A stretch of DNA of 64,000 nt from Leptospira sp. (GTDB lineage: Bacteria; Spirochaetota; Leptospiria; Leptospirales; Leptospiraceae), in contig JAPZRK010000004.1 of NCBI GenBank assembly GCA_027531445.1, positions 51,397-115,396 on the forward strand, written 5' to 3'. Position numbers and translations under genes: made by a program. The first letter of the stretch is position 1. Each line of letters opens with the position of its first letter. The notes beneath the pieces are model-generated. The model did no database searches and was not told where the DNA came from. It was given only the letters and a program-made list of their open reading frames with translations. Positions 18,784 to 26,900 of the stretch are shown here, one piece after another.

Positions 18784-19680
18784 TCACATGATTACACGAA
18801 TTGCCATCATATCACCTTGATTGGTCCATTTGACGACTCTGTCCATGATCCACTTTGATATTTTGAAACCGATACCCGCATTTACTTTTGAAGTCATACC
18901 ACTACCATAACTTAAAGAAACTGGTTTCTTATATTCCAATGTTTTTAATAGATTCAGAAGTCCGGACAAAGAATAATAATATAGATGTTCGGGCACGTTT
19001 AAATAACGCCACTGTTGTTTTTTCCATTTTGCAAGAATGCCATAACGGCAAGTTGAAATGATCAAAGTTCCACCTGGTTTTAAATGTAATTTGATTTTAT
19101 TCAACGTTTCTTTTGGCATATGAAGGTGTTCAATGGTTGCCCAAAGAGTGACGACATCGTATTTTTTTGAGCCATCCAGATCCCAATCTAAAAAATTGGC
19201 CTGGTGAATTGTAAGACCCAATTTATTTCGAGCGAATGTCACAGGTCCGTCAGCAACTTCAATTCCTTCGGCGTTGTATCCTCTATTTTTCATAAAATCA
19301 ACAAAGTATCCTGCCGCACAACCAATGTCGAGGGAAGATAGAGCTAAAGTTGAATCAGCTCCTTCTTGCGAAAGATTCTGTTGATACGTCTTTTCCCATT
19401 CAAAAAAACCAAGGTCAGACAGATTCAATTGAAATACTCTCGAGATCTCGGATTTGACTTTTTCCGAATAGTAATTATCGTAACCTCGGTCGGTTCTTTG
19501 CGTGAAGTAAGAGTCGGAGTAGTATCGTATGACCTCTTCTAAACTTGGTTGTGGATTGACTTGGACCAATTTGCAATTATGGCATTTTACGATTTGAAAG
19601 ACTTCACCTAAAGGACTACTCTTCTCAAAAATGGGTATAAAAGAACTACGACCGCATGTATTACAAGGAACAGACTTCAT
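18784..19680 (-). CDS. Class I SAM methyltransferase with N-terminal zinc ribbon
   Basis: 298 residues. The first 45 residues contain two Cys pairs (CNTCG and CHNC), a likely zinc ribbon. The Rossmann fold follows, with motif I LDIGCAAGYFVDFM, the acidic residue in GIEVADG, and VVTLWATIEHLH. This is the architecture of the broad Methyltransf_23-type family, whose substrates include sugars, lipids and quinones. The gene starts one base after the permease stop at 19682, so it is most likely the last gene of the metal-transport operon, which is an unusual partner. Confidence 0.8.
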   Translation of the reverse strand: MKSVPCNTCGRSSFIPIFEKSSPLGEVFQIVKCHNCKLVQVNPQPSLEEVIRYYSDSYFTQRTDRGYDNYYSEKVKSEISRVFQLNLSDLGFFEWEKTYQQNLSQEGADSTLALSSLDIGCAAGYFVDFMKNRGYNAEGIEVADGPVTFARNKLGLTIHQANFLDWDLDGSKKYDVVTLWATIEHLHMPKETLNKIKLHLKPGGTLIISTCRYGILAKWKKQQWRYLNVPEHLYYYSLSGLLNLLKTLEYKKPVSLSYGSGMTSKVNAGIGFKISKWIMDRVVKWTNQGDMMAIRVIM

Positions 19681-19681
19681 A

Positions 19682-20524
19682 TTATCTTTGACTTAAGCTC
19701 ATAATTTTTCTTAAGCCGAAAAGCATTAAAGAAGAAAAACAAAGAACTAAGATAATCGTAGACGATGTTGGGAAAAAAATTTCTTCTCCTTTCCATCGAA
19801 ACCCAAATAATGAAAAATAGAATCCAAGTAATGTTCCAAAAATAGAAAAAATTACTACGGCTAGAGCCAATTTTTTGAGAGATGAAATCCAGGGTAAAAG
19901 TGTAAAAACGGGTATGATCATATGGCTCATCGAAAAAAAAGATCCAAAAAGATTTACTGCCACTGTGATCGAGACAGCTAGTATCCCATAGTAGAGTAAG
20001 TCAAAGAACAATGGATTACCTTTTTGAATTTTGTACTGTTCAGGATCAAAACTAATGAACAAAAACCGATGAAAGAAAAAACCATATAAAATAAGAGCAA
20101 ACAAGGAAGCATAGACACCTAGCGAGTTGAGTTTTACTTGAGAAGTGAGTATGTCACCGAAGTAAGAAGCCATTAGATGATTCTGAACATTTCCACCTAA
20201 CGCGAGTAAAAACTGAGAAATGGCAGAGAAAAAAAGAAAAAAAATGCCAAGAACAACCTCTTCTGAGTTCTTAACCTTGTTCTTAACAAAGACGAGAGGA
20301 ATGGTCAGAAGGAGAGAGAGAAGAATCGTCCATACCTCACCTGTCCATTGCAAAAACAGACACACAGCTACTGAGAAAGAGACTCCTTGCGATAGAGTGA
20401 GTCCAAAAAAAGTCATTCGCCTAAGAACGATTAGAATTCCCAAAAGACTGAGAAGGGCACCAGAAAGAGAACCCAAAATCAACTGGGGAAAAAATAACTG
20501 CCAAGTGCTAGTGAGATCCGTCAT
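19682..20524 (-). CDS. znuB: Metal (zinc/manganese-type) ABC transporter permease
   Basis: 280 residues from the ATG at 20524, with GTGAG just upstream; a GTG at 20533 is possible. It has about eight membrane segments and the ABC-3 family layout: start of the family domain at LILGSLSGALLSLLGILIVLRRMTF (written here only by position, about residues 15-40), VVLGIFF in the coupling region, and SMSHMIIPVF in place of the usual SFALLVxPA segment. It would form the inner membrane channel. The start overlaps the ATPase gene by 17 bases. The metal cannot be told from the permease alone. Confidence 0.85.
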   Translation of the reverse strand: MTDLTSTWQLFFPQLILGSLSGALLSLLGILIVLRRMTFFGLTLSQGVSFSVAVCLFLQWTGEVWTILLSLLLTIPLVFVKNKVKNSEEVVLGIFFLFFSAISQFLLALGGNVQNHLMASYFGDILTSQVKLNSLGVYASLFALILYGFFFHRFLFISFDPEQYKIQKGNPLFFDLLYYGILAVSITVAVNLFGSFFSMSHMIIPVFTLLPWISSLKKLALAVVIFSIFGTLLGFYFSLFGFRWKGEEIFFPTSSTIILVLCFSSLMLFGLRKIMSLSQR

Positions 20525-21191
20525 TATGCTCACAATCGTTCGGTTTGTCGCCTTTGCTCAAATGGAAAAAGCGTCCTTGATCGATTTCAAAAACTTCGGC
20601 AAAGCCGTCTTTCCAATCATAATTTAAATTATGTGTGATAAAAAAGAGGGAAGCCTGACATCTCTCCCGATAGAGGGCTAGGATTTCTTGAAAACTTTTT
20701 CTTGCCAAATGGTCCAATGCATCCATTGGTTCGTCAAGAAATACTAATTTCGCTTTTGAAAGTAAGGCTCGGATGATTAAAACTTTTTGTAATTGCCCAC
20801 CACTACATTCTGAAATTTGTTTGGAGAGTATTGGTTCAAGTTCTGATAAGGCAATCAATTCATTCCACCAAACAGAATCAGTGATGCTTGAGGATAAAGG
20901 AAAAAAGCTTTTATAGGGCATACTCAATACTTCCTTTACAGAAAGCGGAAAATGCAATTGGAGTTTTTTGGATTGTGGTACGTAGGAGATAGATTCCCTA
21001 CTTTCGATATTTAATTTCCCGTTTAATGCAGGCAAGAGTCCAGTAAGGGTTTTGAAAAGCGTTGTTTTGCCAGATCCATTGCCACCGGTGAGAGCATAGT
21101 TCTTCCCTATCTCAAGGATAAGATTGATGTCTTTTACGATTGGCTGATCCTTAGAATAACCTACAGAAAGGCTCTCTGCTTGAATCAACAT
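20508..21191 (-). CDS. znuC: Metal ABC transporter ATP-binding protein
   Basis: 227 residues from the ATG at 21191, five bases below the stop of the substrate-binding gene; the frame is open to a TTG at 21230 but that start would overlap. Walker A is TGGNGSGKTT, the signature is ECSGGQ, Walker B is LVFLDEP and the switch His is in FITHN. The C-terminal tail is rich in possible metal ligands (DCEHNDGSH), seen in some zinc importers and perhaps a sensing or buffering site. It powers transport with the permease at 19682-20524. Confidence 0.88.
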   Translation of the reverse strand: MLIQAESLSVGYSKDQPIVKDINLILEIGKNYALTGGNGSGKTTLFKTLTGLLPALNGKLNIESRESISYVPQSKKLQLHFPLSVKEVLSMPYKSFFPLSSSITDSVWWNELIALSELEPILSKQISECSGGQLQKVLIIRALLSKAKLVFLDEPMDALDHLARKSFQEILALYRERCQASLFFITHNLNYDWKDGFAEVFEIDQGRFFHLSKGDKPNDCEHNDGSH

Positions 21192-21195
21192 ACTC

Positions 21196-22140
21196 TTATT
21201 TGGTAGAGCCTCTTGATCCAGTTTGGTCAAGGGCCTCTCGAATTTTTTTCATCATATATCGAAAGCCAGTCTCGTACGAGGTAGACTCAGGCAGACCTCC
21301 TACAGAGGTTGGCATAGTTAGAATAACTGAACCCGGAACTTTGCTTGCTACAAATTCTGCATACTTAGGGTTATTCACTGGCGAAATCAAAATTACTTTG
21401 ATGCCTTGCGAATTCATTGTTTTAATCACATCTTCCATATAACGATTCGAAGGTGGGATTCCTGGTCTTTCTTCGATCGAAAGATTTGCATTGAATTTAA
21501 ACCGAGATGCTAAATAAACAAACTCTTGGTGAAAGACCGCAACCTTAGAATCAAAGTATGGTTGAAAAAGTCTCATCTCCTGCTTTACTAGTTCGATCAT
21601 CCGAAGCCGAAAGCTATCATAATTTGCTTTGTAAAATGCTTCATTTTCCGGGTCGGCTAATCTAAGGCTATTTAACATAGTGTAAGCCATCTGAATTACA
21701 TTGATTGGATCCAACCAATAATGAGGATTGCCATAGATGTGTAAATCGCCCATTGAACGGTCTACCATAACAGTTGGTTTCCCTAAAATCGTAATTCCGA
21801 CACTCGCATCACAATATCCATTCTGTCCTTTTTGAATTTGCATGTTTCTAGATTGCTCCAAAAGAAGAGGAACCCAACCAACTTCTAGGTCTAGACCAAC
21901 CATACAAAATACATCGGCTCTGTTTAGTTTTACAAGAAAATCAGGACGCGTCATGACAAAGTGCGGGTCGTCATAACCACGTATCATCGACTCCACCTCT
22001 CCTTTATCTCCAACCAACTGCTCGGCAATGTAACGTAGGTCGGTAGTGGTAGTAACCACATGAATCTTATCGCCTGCCCAGAGCGGAATTTGAAAACAGA
22101 GAACACTTAGAAAAAAAAGATATAAGGATTTTTTTATCAT
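21196..22140 (-). CDS. znuA: Metal ABC transporter substrate-binding protein (ZnuA/TroA type)
   Basis: About 314 residues from an ATG at 22140 (another at 22146), with a signal peptide ending near FQIPLWAG. The cluster A-I fold is shown by VVTTTTDLRYIAEQLVG, by His in DDPHF, by His in YGNPHYWLDP and by His in VFHQEF, the three expected ligands. The fourth, usually Glu or Asp, is expected near ISPVNNPKY and is not obvious. The His-rich loop of classical ZnuA is absent, so the exact metal is open. The stop lies four bases before the ATPase start and the gene begins directly after the outer-membrane gene. Confidence 0.87.
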   Translation of the reverse strand: MIKKSLYLFFLSVLCFQIPLWAGDKIHVVTTTTDLRYIAEQLVGDKGEVESMIRGYDDPHFVMTRPDFLVKLNRADVFCMVGLDLEVGWVPLLLEQSRNMQIQKGQNGYCDASVGITILGKPTVMVDRSMGDLHIYGNPHYWLDPINVIQMAYTMLNSLRLADPENEAFYKANYDSFRLRMIELVKQEMRLFQPYFDSKVAVFHQEFVYLASRFKFNANLSIEERPGIPPSNRYMEDVIKTMNSQGIKVILISPVNNPKYAEFVASKVPGSVILTMPTSVGGLPESTSYETGFRYMMKKIREALDQTGSRGSTK

Positions 22141-22147
22141 AACCATT

Positions 22148-23704
22148 TCAATATTTATGTGCGGGATGAGAGCCAAGGATAAATGTCGCTTGGATGTAAT
22201 ATCGCCAGTCCACGAACTCTGGATTTCCAGTTTCTGATGAGAAGTCTGCAGTATAACGTCTTTCAGTTGATGCTCGTATATAACTAAACTCCGAAGGTTT
22301 GTATGTCAATTGAACTGTATTTCCTTCGACAGCATTTCTAGCAATGCTACCATTTTTATCTCGCAAATTTGGGACATTGAAAAAGTCATATCTATAACCA
22401 ATAGACCATTGTTGATGGAACTGGTAATCCAGGAAAACATAATAACCCCAAAAAGTTTCCATCGGAATCGGACTACGTACAAAAGAGATGGGGTCGAGTT
22501 TATCTGGGTAACGATTTTCCCGATACCATAGCTCACTCATCAGGATAAAACTTTTAAGCATCGATTGATTCCATCTTACGACGGAATCCAATCCGTACTG
22601 GTATCGAACTGACTTGGTAACAGGATCGATTTCATATCGCATTCCTGTGGCTCCAAACTGAAGACCCCAGTTATTCCCCAAATAAATGAAGTTTTTTAAG
22701 TGAGCATACATCATTGGATTATTTTTATTAACGCCAGCAGTATGAGTATGACCCCAATATCGACCGTTCGTAGCACCCAACACCAGTTCCGTGGTCATTT
22801 TTTTCCAAAATGGAAAAAGAATGCTGACCTCGGCCCCAGTATCTTCCACCGCTTCCGTATCCAACAAACGTTGATGGACGATCGGAGCAAATGTAAAATT
22901 CCAATCATGCCTATGAATGCGATTTAACCTTCCCACATCCAAAAAAAATCTACCGAGTTTGACATTCACATACTTAGATAAAAAAGGAAAAAGAATATTC
23001 GCTTCATGGATTTCAAAATAATATCGACCACCCTCATTATGAGCGGCTACGAGAAGAGTTCCTCTACCGAATTGATCAATGGCTCCAAACATTCCAAATT
23101 CAGCTTCTCGAACATCAAAACTGTTTGATGTCGTCTGGGGTTTGTTTTTATCCCATTGGCCTACCATATCCACAGCTGTCATCACATCCATCATTAAGTT
23201 CTGAACGGAACGATCGGCTGTTAGAGGATTGATTTGGGTAGGGCTTGTTGTATTTCTGGAATTTTCAAATTTCTTTTGTTGTTTTTGTTGAGAATCCACT
23301 TCTTTTTGTAAGGCGGTTTCCCAATCTTCTTCATCTGGGTTTGAACTTTTTGAAGTGCTCTTTCCCTCTTTGGGATCATCCTTTGCACCATCTTTTTGCT
23401 GAACTTGTGCAAGCTTTGTAGGATCGTTTTCAACCGACTCTTCCCAAGCTTTGCGGTATTTATCTTGTTGCCCATGGAAGCTTTGCCAATATGGATCTCC
23501 CCAAAGGGGAATCTGGAACATAGGCTTGTATGTTGGTGATTGCGGATTGCGCTTTGACCTATCCGAAGAAAAAATTGGGTCAGAGGCTTTTTGGAATTCC
23601 GTGGATTCCGAAAAAACAGGTCTCCCTAAAATGGTTAAAAAGCAAACAAGGGAAAGAAACCTACGCTTCTTTCCCCTATCCTTAAACTGTAATCTAATTA
23701 ACAA
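22148..23704 (-). CDS. Outer-membrane beta-barrel of the metal-uptake operon
   Basis: 518 residues. The start is a TTG at 23704 preceded by CAGGA at good distance. A basic n-region and hydrophobic stretch (FLSLVCFLTILGRPVFS) form a signal peptide. Residues about 95-160 are hydrophilic and rich in Lys, Asp, Gln, and the rest alternates in beta-strand fashion with many aromatics, ending ILGSHPAHKY. To my memory, a barrel with a similar HPAHK-type C-terminus is often encoded beside zinc transporters. No TonB box or plug is seen, so passive diffusion is more likely than TonB-driven uptake. Directly followed by the substrate-binding gene. Confidence 0.72.
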   Translation of the reverse strand: MLIRLQFKDRGKKRRFLSLVCFLTILGRPVFSESTEFQKASDPIFSSDRSKRNPQSPTYKPMFQIPLWGDPYWQSFHGQQDKYRKAWEESVENDPTKLAQVQQKDGAKDDPKEGKSTSKSSNPDEEDWETALQKEVDSQQKQQKKFENSRNTTSPTQINPLTADRSVQNLMMDVMTAVDMVGQWDKNKPQTTSNSFDVREAEFGMFGAIDQFGRGTLLVAAHNEGGRYYFEIHEANILFPFLSKYVNVKLGRFFLDVGRLNRIHRHDWNFTFAPIVHQRLLDTEAVEDTGAEVSILFPFWKKMTTELVLGATNGRYWGHTHTAGVNKNNPMMYAHLKNFIYLGNNWGLQFGATGMRYEIDPVTKSVRYQYGLDSVVRWNQSMLKSFILMSELWYRENRYPDKLDPISFVRSPIPMETFWGYYVFLDYQFHQQWSIGYRYDFFNVPNLRDKNGSIARNAVEGNTVQLTYKPSEFSYIRASTERRYTADFSSETGNPEFVDWRYYIQATFILGSHPAHKY

Positions 23705-23737
23705 TTTTTCCTGAATCTAGATTGGCTTTGGGAAACC

Positions 23738-24478
23738 TTACTTGAATGAGCCTGAGGTAGCTAATGGATCACCAGTAGTAATGGTTGTAAATCCAGCACC
23801 TTTTACAGCAAAGCCTGCAAAGATCTCACGCGTTCCCATCGTTACTAACTCAGAAGTGGCTCTTGTATTTGTCCAGAGTTCAGTTTCAGCATCAAACTCA
23901 TTATTACCTGCTCGGTCACTTGTAGTTAGAGCCGAACATGCTTTGTCCCAAACGAGATAGTGAAATTTCACTTTAGAATCTGGGGTGTCTACTTCCCTGT
24001 GAACATCAACACAAATAGTTTTTGCTGTTCCAATCGTCGCAGTGATCACCTTTGCTTTACCAGAAGTAGCAGTTACTGCATTCCCAGCAACAAAACCAGT
24101 GAGTCCTGCTGGCGTGATACGTAGGTAAGAATCTTGATCTCCTCTGGTTTTCAGCTCTGAGTTTACAGCTCCAAAGATTCGTATTTCGCCATCAGCGGCT
24201 GTAAACGTATACGTGAGTGAAAAAGAAGTCTTCCTTTCCAAACCACCTGTGGTAGCGGCTCCAGTTGAAATCGATTTATCCTCACCTTTTCCGGCCGGGG
24301 AAATTGTTCTACCAGCAAGGCTAAACCCTGGGTAGGTGACTGCTTGGAAACCAGCAGGTTGCCCTGGGATTGATGCTAATAGAGCAAGTAAAGGAGTGTT
24401 ATCTTCTTTTTTCTCGGGAGTGCAAAAAGCGAAAAAGGAAAGTGCCGCCATTGCGATCAGTATTTTTTTAATTGTCAT
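23738..24478 (-). CDS. Lipoprotein of the metal island, paralogue of the next one upstream
   Basis: 246 residues from the ATG at 24478, which has a TGAGG ribosome site; the frame is open further upstream but covers the operator. The signal sequence ends in LSFFAFC (Cys at about 20). The mature protein is beta-rich and low in charge. Its CVDVHREVD ... WDKACSAL ... DRAGNNEFD segment matches CFDTHDHSG ... WSQACASL ... DRAIGGYEFE in the gene at 24554-25357, so the two are paralogues. A perfect 15-bp dyad lies 25 bases before the start. It begins the run that continues into the outer-membrane barrel 33 bases later. Function unknown; metal capture is inferred from context only. Confidence 0.72.
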   Translation of the reverse strand: MTIKKILIAMAALSFFAFCTPEKKEDNTPLLALLASIPGQPAGFQAVTYPGFSLAGRTISPAGKGEDKSISTGAATTGGLERKTSFSLTYTFTAADGEIRIFGAVNSELKTRGDQDSYLRITPAGLTGFVAGNAVTATSGKAKVITATIGTAKTICVDVHREVDTPDSKVKFHYLVWDKACSALTTSDRAGNNEFDAETELWTNTRATSELVTMGTREIFAGFAVKGAGFTTITTGDPLATSGSFK

Positions 24479-24503
24479 AAAGAACCTCATCTTTGTTTTT
24501 AAA

Positions 24504-24518
24504 TGCAACTTGGTTGCA
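24504..24518. promoter_or_regulatory. Perfect 15-bp dyad operator candidate, TGCAAC-N3-GTTGCA
   Basis: The sequence TGCAACTTGGTTGCA is a perfect inverted repeat of 6-bp arms. On the minus strand it follows a TTGACA (minus-35-like) at 24540-24545 and precedes the ribosome site and ATG of the lipoprotein gene at 24478. A second TGCAAC half-site is at 24531-24536. The same pattern recurs at 30348-30412. Confidence 0.65.
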
Positions 24519-24553
24519 ACGATTTTCAAATGCAACACAATGTCAATTTTTTT

Positions 24554-25357
24554 TTAATGCGGTGCAATCATCTCTCCAGGAATCATCTGGCGAATAGTAG
24601 CGCCATTGATGATGAGTCCGAATTTAAAGCCAGGTAAAGTCCCCTGGATTCCTGGTCTTTCGAACTCATAACCACCGATCGCTCGATCTCGATCGGTTAG
24701 GCTAGCGCATGCTTGAGACCAACCAATCAAGTGCCCTCCACTGTGATCATGGGTGTCAAAACAATAAGTTCTAACCTGAGCCACACCGGCTTTATTTCGA
24801 ACTGAACCAATGATCCCTTGCGCCTGGTTTTCTGAATTGATGATAGAGACATTATCAGCAGTAATTCTAAATCTAGGGCCCACAGGGGTATTTCCGGCCG
24901 CACTCGCAGCAACAACCACATCTAAGTAAGCATCTGCCCTATCCAAACGGAAGGTAACTTCCATAGATTGGCTTTTACTCCCCAGAGTAGGATAATCAGA
25001 TAATGAAACTAAGCTGCTAGAAGTAGAGGTTCCAGAGACTCCATCTCCAGAAAAAACTAGATTCTGATTTGGGAATCCAAGATTTGAAAGTGCAGAACTG
25101 CTCGGACACCCAGAGACATTGAAACCCTGTCTAGATCCATTGGAGTTACCAGTGATCGTGCCGACCCCTCCACGGATGGGTGGAACAGCAAAATTTGAGC
25201 AATTAGCGCTCGCTTGATTGCTTATGCCAGCTCGAAGGATGTCCAGGACTTGGGGATCCAATCGCTCAGGTTTATTTCCGAAATATTGCGAGCAATGAAA
25301 GAAAAAAAGCGCCCAGCAAAATACGATTCCGTAAAGCCAAATGTTACTGAGTTTCAT
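24554..25357 (-). CDS. Lipoprotein with His-rich motif, metal island
   Basis: 267 residues with signal sequence ending in LFFFHC (lipid Cys at about 22). The mature part is Gly/Ser-rich and beta-like. The most notable stretch is CFDTHDHSGGHLIGW (about residues 198-212), with three His and one Asp that could bind zinc, followed by SQACASLTDRDRA. It is a paralogue of the lipoprotein at 23738-24478, with a related but less His-rich segment. It is divergent from the AztD-like gene at 25410 with only 52 bases between them. No known family name. Confidence 0.72.
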   Translation of the reverse strand: MKLSNIWLYGIVFCWALFFFHCSQYFGNKPERLDPQVLDILRAGISNQASANCSNFAVPPIRGGVGTITGNSNGSRQGFNVSGCPSSSALSNLGFPNQNLVFSGDGVSGTSTSSSLVSLSDYPTLGSKSQSMEVTFRLDRADAYLDVVVAASAAGNTPVGPRFRITADNVSIINSENQAQGIIGSVRNKAGVAQVRTYCFDTHDHSGGHLIGWSQACASLTDRDRAIGGYEFERPGIQGTLPGFKFGLIINGATIRQMIPGEMIAPH

Positions 25358-25359
25358 TT

Positions 25360-25397
25360 ACTTGACAAGACTCTGGAGAGGGGAATCCTTGTCAAGT
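25360..25397. promoter_or_regulatory. Perfect 10-bp inverted repeat between divergent metal-island genes
   Basis: ACTTGACAAG (25360-25369) and CTTGTCAAGT (25388-25397) form a perfect inverted repeat with 18 bases between. Each arm is itself a CTTG-N-CAAG dyad and also contains a TTGACA reading toward the other gene. It fills almost the whole gap between the two start codons, so it may be an operator for both genes or a pair of divergent minus-35 boxes. Confidence 0.5.
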
Positions 25398-25409
25398 AGG
25401 CTTTTAATA

Positions 25410-26825
25410 ATGAAAAACCGACGACTTGCTCTATTTACTCCGTTCATCCTAATCCTTGCAATCAATTGCAATATTGACTTACCTTGGGAAAAAAAAAATC
25501 GAGGCAATTCTGACCAGATGCTTGGCTTGGGACTAGCACTCCTCTCCCTTTCCAACAATCCACAAGCCAGAGAGCCTCGTCCATTTCGAGGTAGGTCGCT
25601 TGCTATCTACAGCTCTGGAACGAGTGTCTACGACTGGAATAACGATGCGAATATTGGAACGCTAGCCGATTTGAATAGCGTGACAAACTTTCCAGTAGAA
25701 TCCGAAAATGGAAGATTCGCTTTCGCGAACATTGGAAACACCCAATTTAGAGTAGCTGATTCCGGACTAAACCTGAGTCCACACGGAGACCATTATCATG
25801 TAGATAAATCAAACCCGTCGCTGATTCTTACTAGCCGCCTTTCGTTGAATCTAGGAACTCCCGTCAGTGTTTTTTCAAAGAATGGAAAAGCTAGTTTTGT
25901 CTTTGCGAATGGGAATGTTCGCTTTCTGGAAGAGAAAAACATCATAAGCCAAAGCAATCCAACCCTTGAATCACTTGGGAATGTACCGACCATTACGAAC
26001 CAATCCACCGTTGTCTGGTTAAATGCTTCAAAGGCAGTCGCGACCAATGGAAATGCATTTCGATTTTATACGAACAGAACCGCTGGAACAACTGAAACAC
26101 CAGCGAATGCCCCAAATTGTGTGAATCCTGGATATCCCGCTACTCACCAAACACCTATCTCAACTCAAAGCTATTCAAACTTGAATCTTGAATTTTCCTA
26201 CAACCATACCATTGTTTATCCTTGCGATAATGGAACAAGCATCATTCGACATGCAGATTCTGATAATACAGGTGCAGGGACGTATAGCTTTCAAACAGTT
26301 GGCTCAAATCGGAATACCAACTGGAAACCTTTATTTCGTAACAATAACTACAGCGTTTTTGGACGGAATACGAAGCCAATTTTTTTCGGCAATCAAGGAT
26401 CGGATGAAGAAACTTCACTTCTCCGACTAGATGCAGAAACGGGAACGATTCGGACATTAACTTCCTTACCCTATAGAAGCCAAAACTTTGCAACAGAAGA
26501 GATGTTAGGAAAACAAATTGCCATCCTTCGAAACGATGGTGTTGTGAGCGTTTATGATGCTGACACTTTAACTCTCATACGTGATTTACGCTTTTTACCA
26601 GGTGATGTTGTTTTGACCGGGACAGATGCACCAAAACTTTATTCAACTTGGAATGCTTGTTTTGTGCTATACGTGGACAGCAAAGGAGTTTATTCCATTC
26701 AAGAAATCAATCTGGAAGAAGCTCTGACCACTAGGAAAGTTACTTTAGAATCAAAACCGCTGGCACTTACTTTTCATATTGCGCGTATGAAAGGAGCGGA
26801 TTATGAGGGACCTGCTCATCAGTAA
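25410..26825 (+). CDS. AztD-like beta-propeller metallochaperone lipoprotein with His triad
   Basis: About 471 residues from the ATG at 25410; the frame is open from 25341 but earlier starts overlap the divergent gene. The lipobox is LAINC (Cys at about 20). The body reads as repeated beta blades, as in propellers. The segment VADSGLNLSPHGDHYHVDK contains HGDHYH, the HxxHxH pattern of streptococcal histidine-triad proteins, and resembles a conserved stretch I recall in AztD zinc chaperones that feed AztC-type binding proteins. With the importer next door, a periplasmic zinc-donating role is a fair inference. It is divergent from the lipoprotein at 24554-25357. Confidence 0.62.
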   Translation: MKNRRLALFTPFILILAINCNIDLPWEKKNRGNSDQMLGLGLALLSLSNNPQAREPRPFRGRSLAIYSSGTSVYDWNNDANIGTLADLNSVTNFPVESENGRFAFANIGNTQFRVADSGLNLSPHGDHYHVDKSNPSLILTSRLSLNLGTPVSVFSKNGKASFVFANGNVRFLEEKNIISQSNPTLESLGNVPTITNQSTVVWLNASKAVATNGNAFRFYTNRTAGTTETPANAPNCVNPGYPATHQTPISTQSYSNLNLEFSYNHTIVYPCDNGTSIIRHADSDNTGAGTYSFQTVGSNRNTNWKPLFRNNNYSVFGRNTKPIFFGNQGSDEETSLLRLDAETGTIRTLTSLPYRSQNFATEEMLGKQIAILRNDGVVSVYDADTLTLIRDLRFLPGDVVLTGTDAPKLYSTWNACFVLYVDSKGVYSIQEINLEEALTTRKVTLESKPLALTFHIARMKGADYEGPAHQ

Positions 26826-26836
26826 AGTCTGAACAA

Positions 26837-26885
26837 AAGAAGAACCAAACCTCCACCAGTTCGAGCCGAAACTCACTAGTGGAGG
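26837..26885 (-). terminator. Terminator of the acyl-CoA dehydrogenase gene (possibly bidirectional)
   Basis: CCTCCACCAGT (26850-26860) pairs with ACTAGTGGAGG (26875-26885) with one mismatch and a 14-base loop. On the minus strand it is followed by TTTGGTTCTTCTTTTG. It lies between two convergent genes and could also stop the AztD-like transcript. Confidence 0.6.
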
Positions 26886-26900
26886 TAAAATAGATTCAAA

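Noticed and set aside
21200..21442. Plus-strand frame over the substrate-binding gene
   Set aside because: Shadow of a strongly supported gene; no signal or domain of its own.
25360..25397. Treating the inverted repeat as proven divergent minus-35 boxes
   Set aside because: TTGACA is present in both arms but neither is followed by a fair minus-10 box at normal distance.
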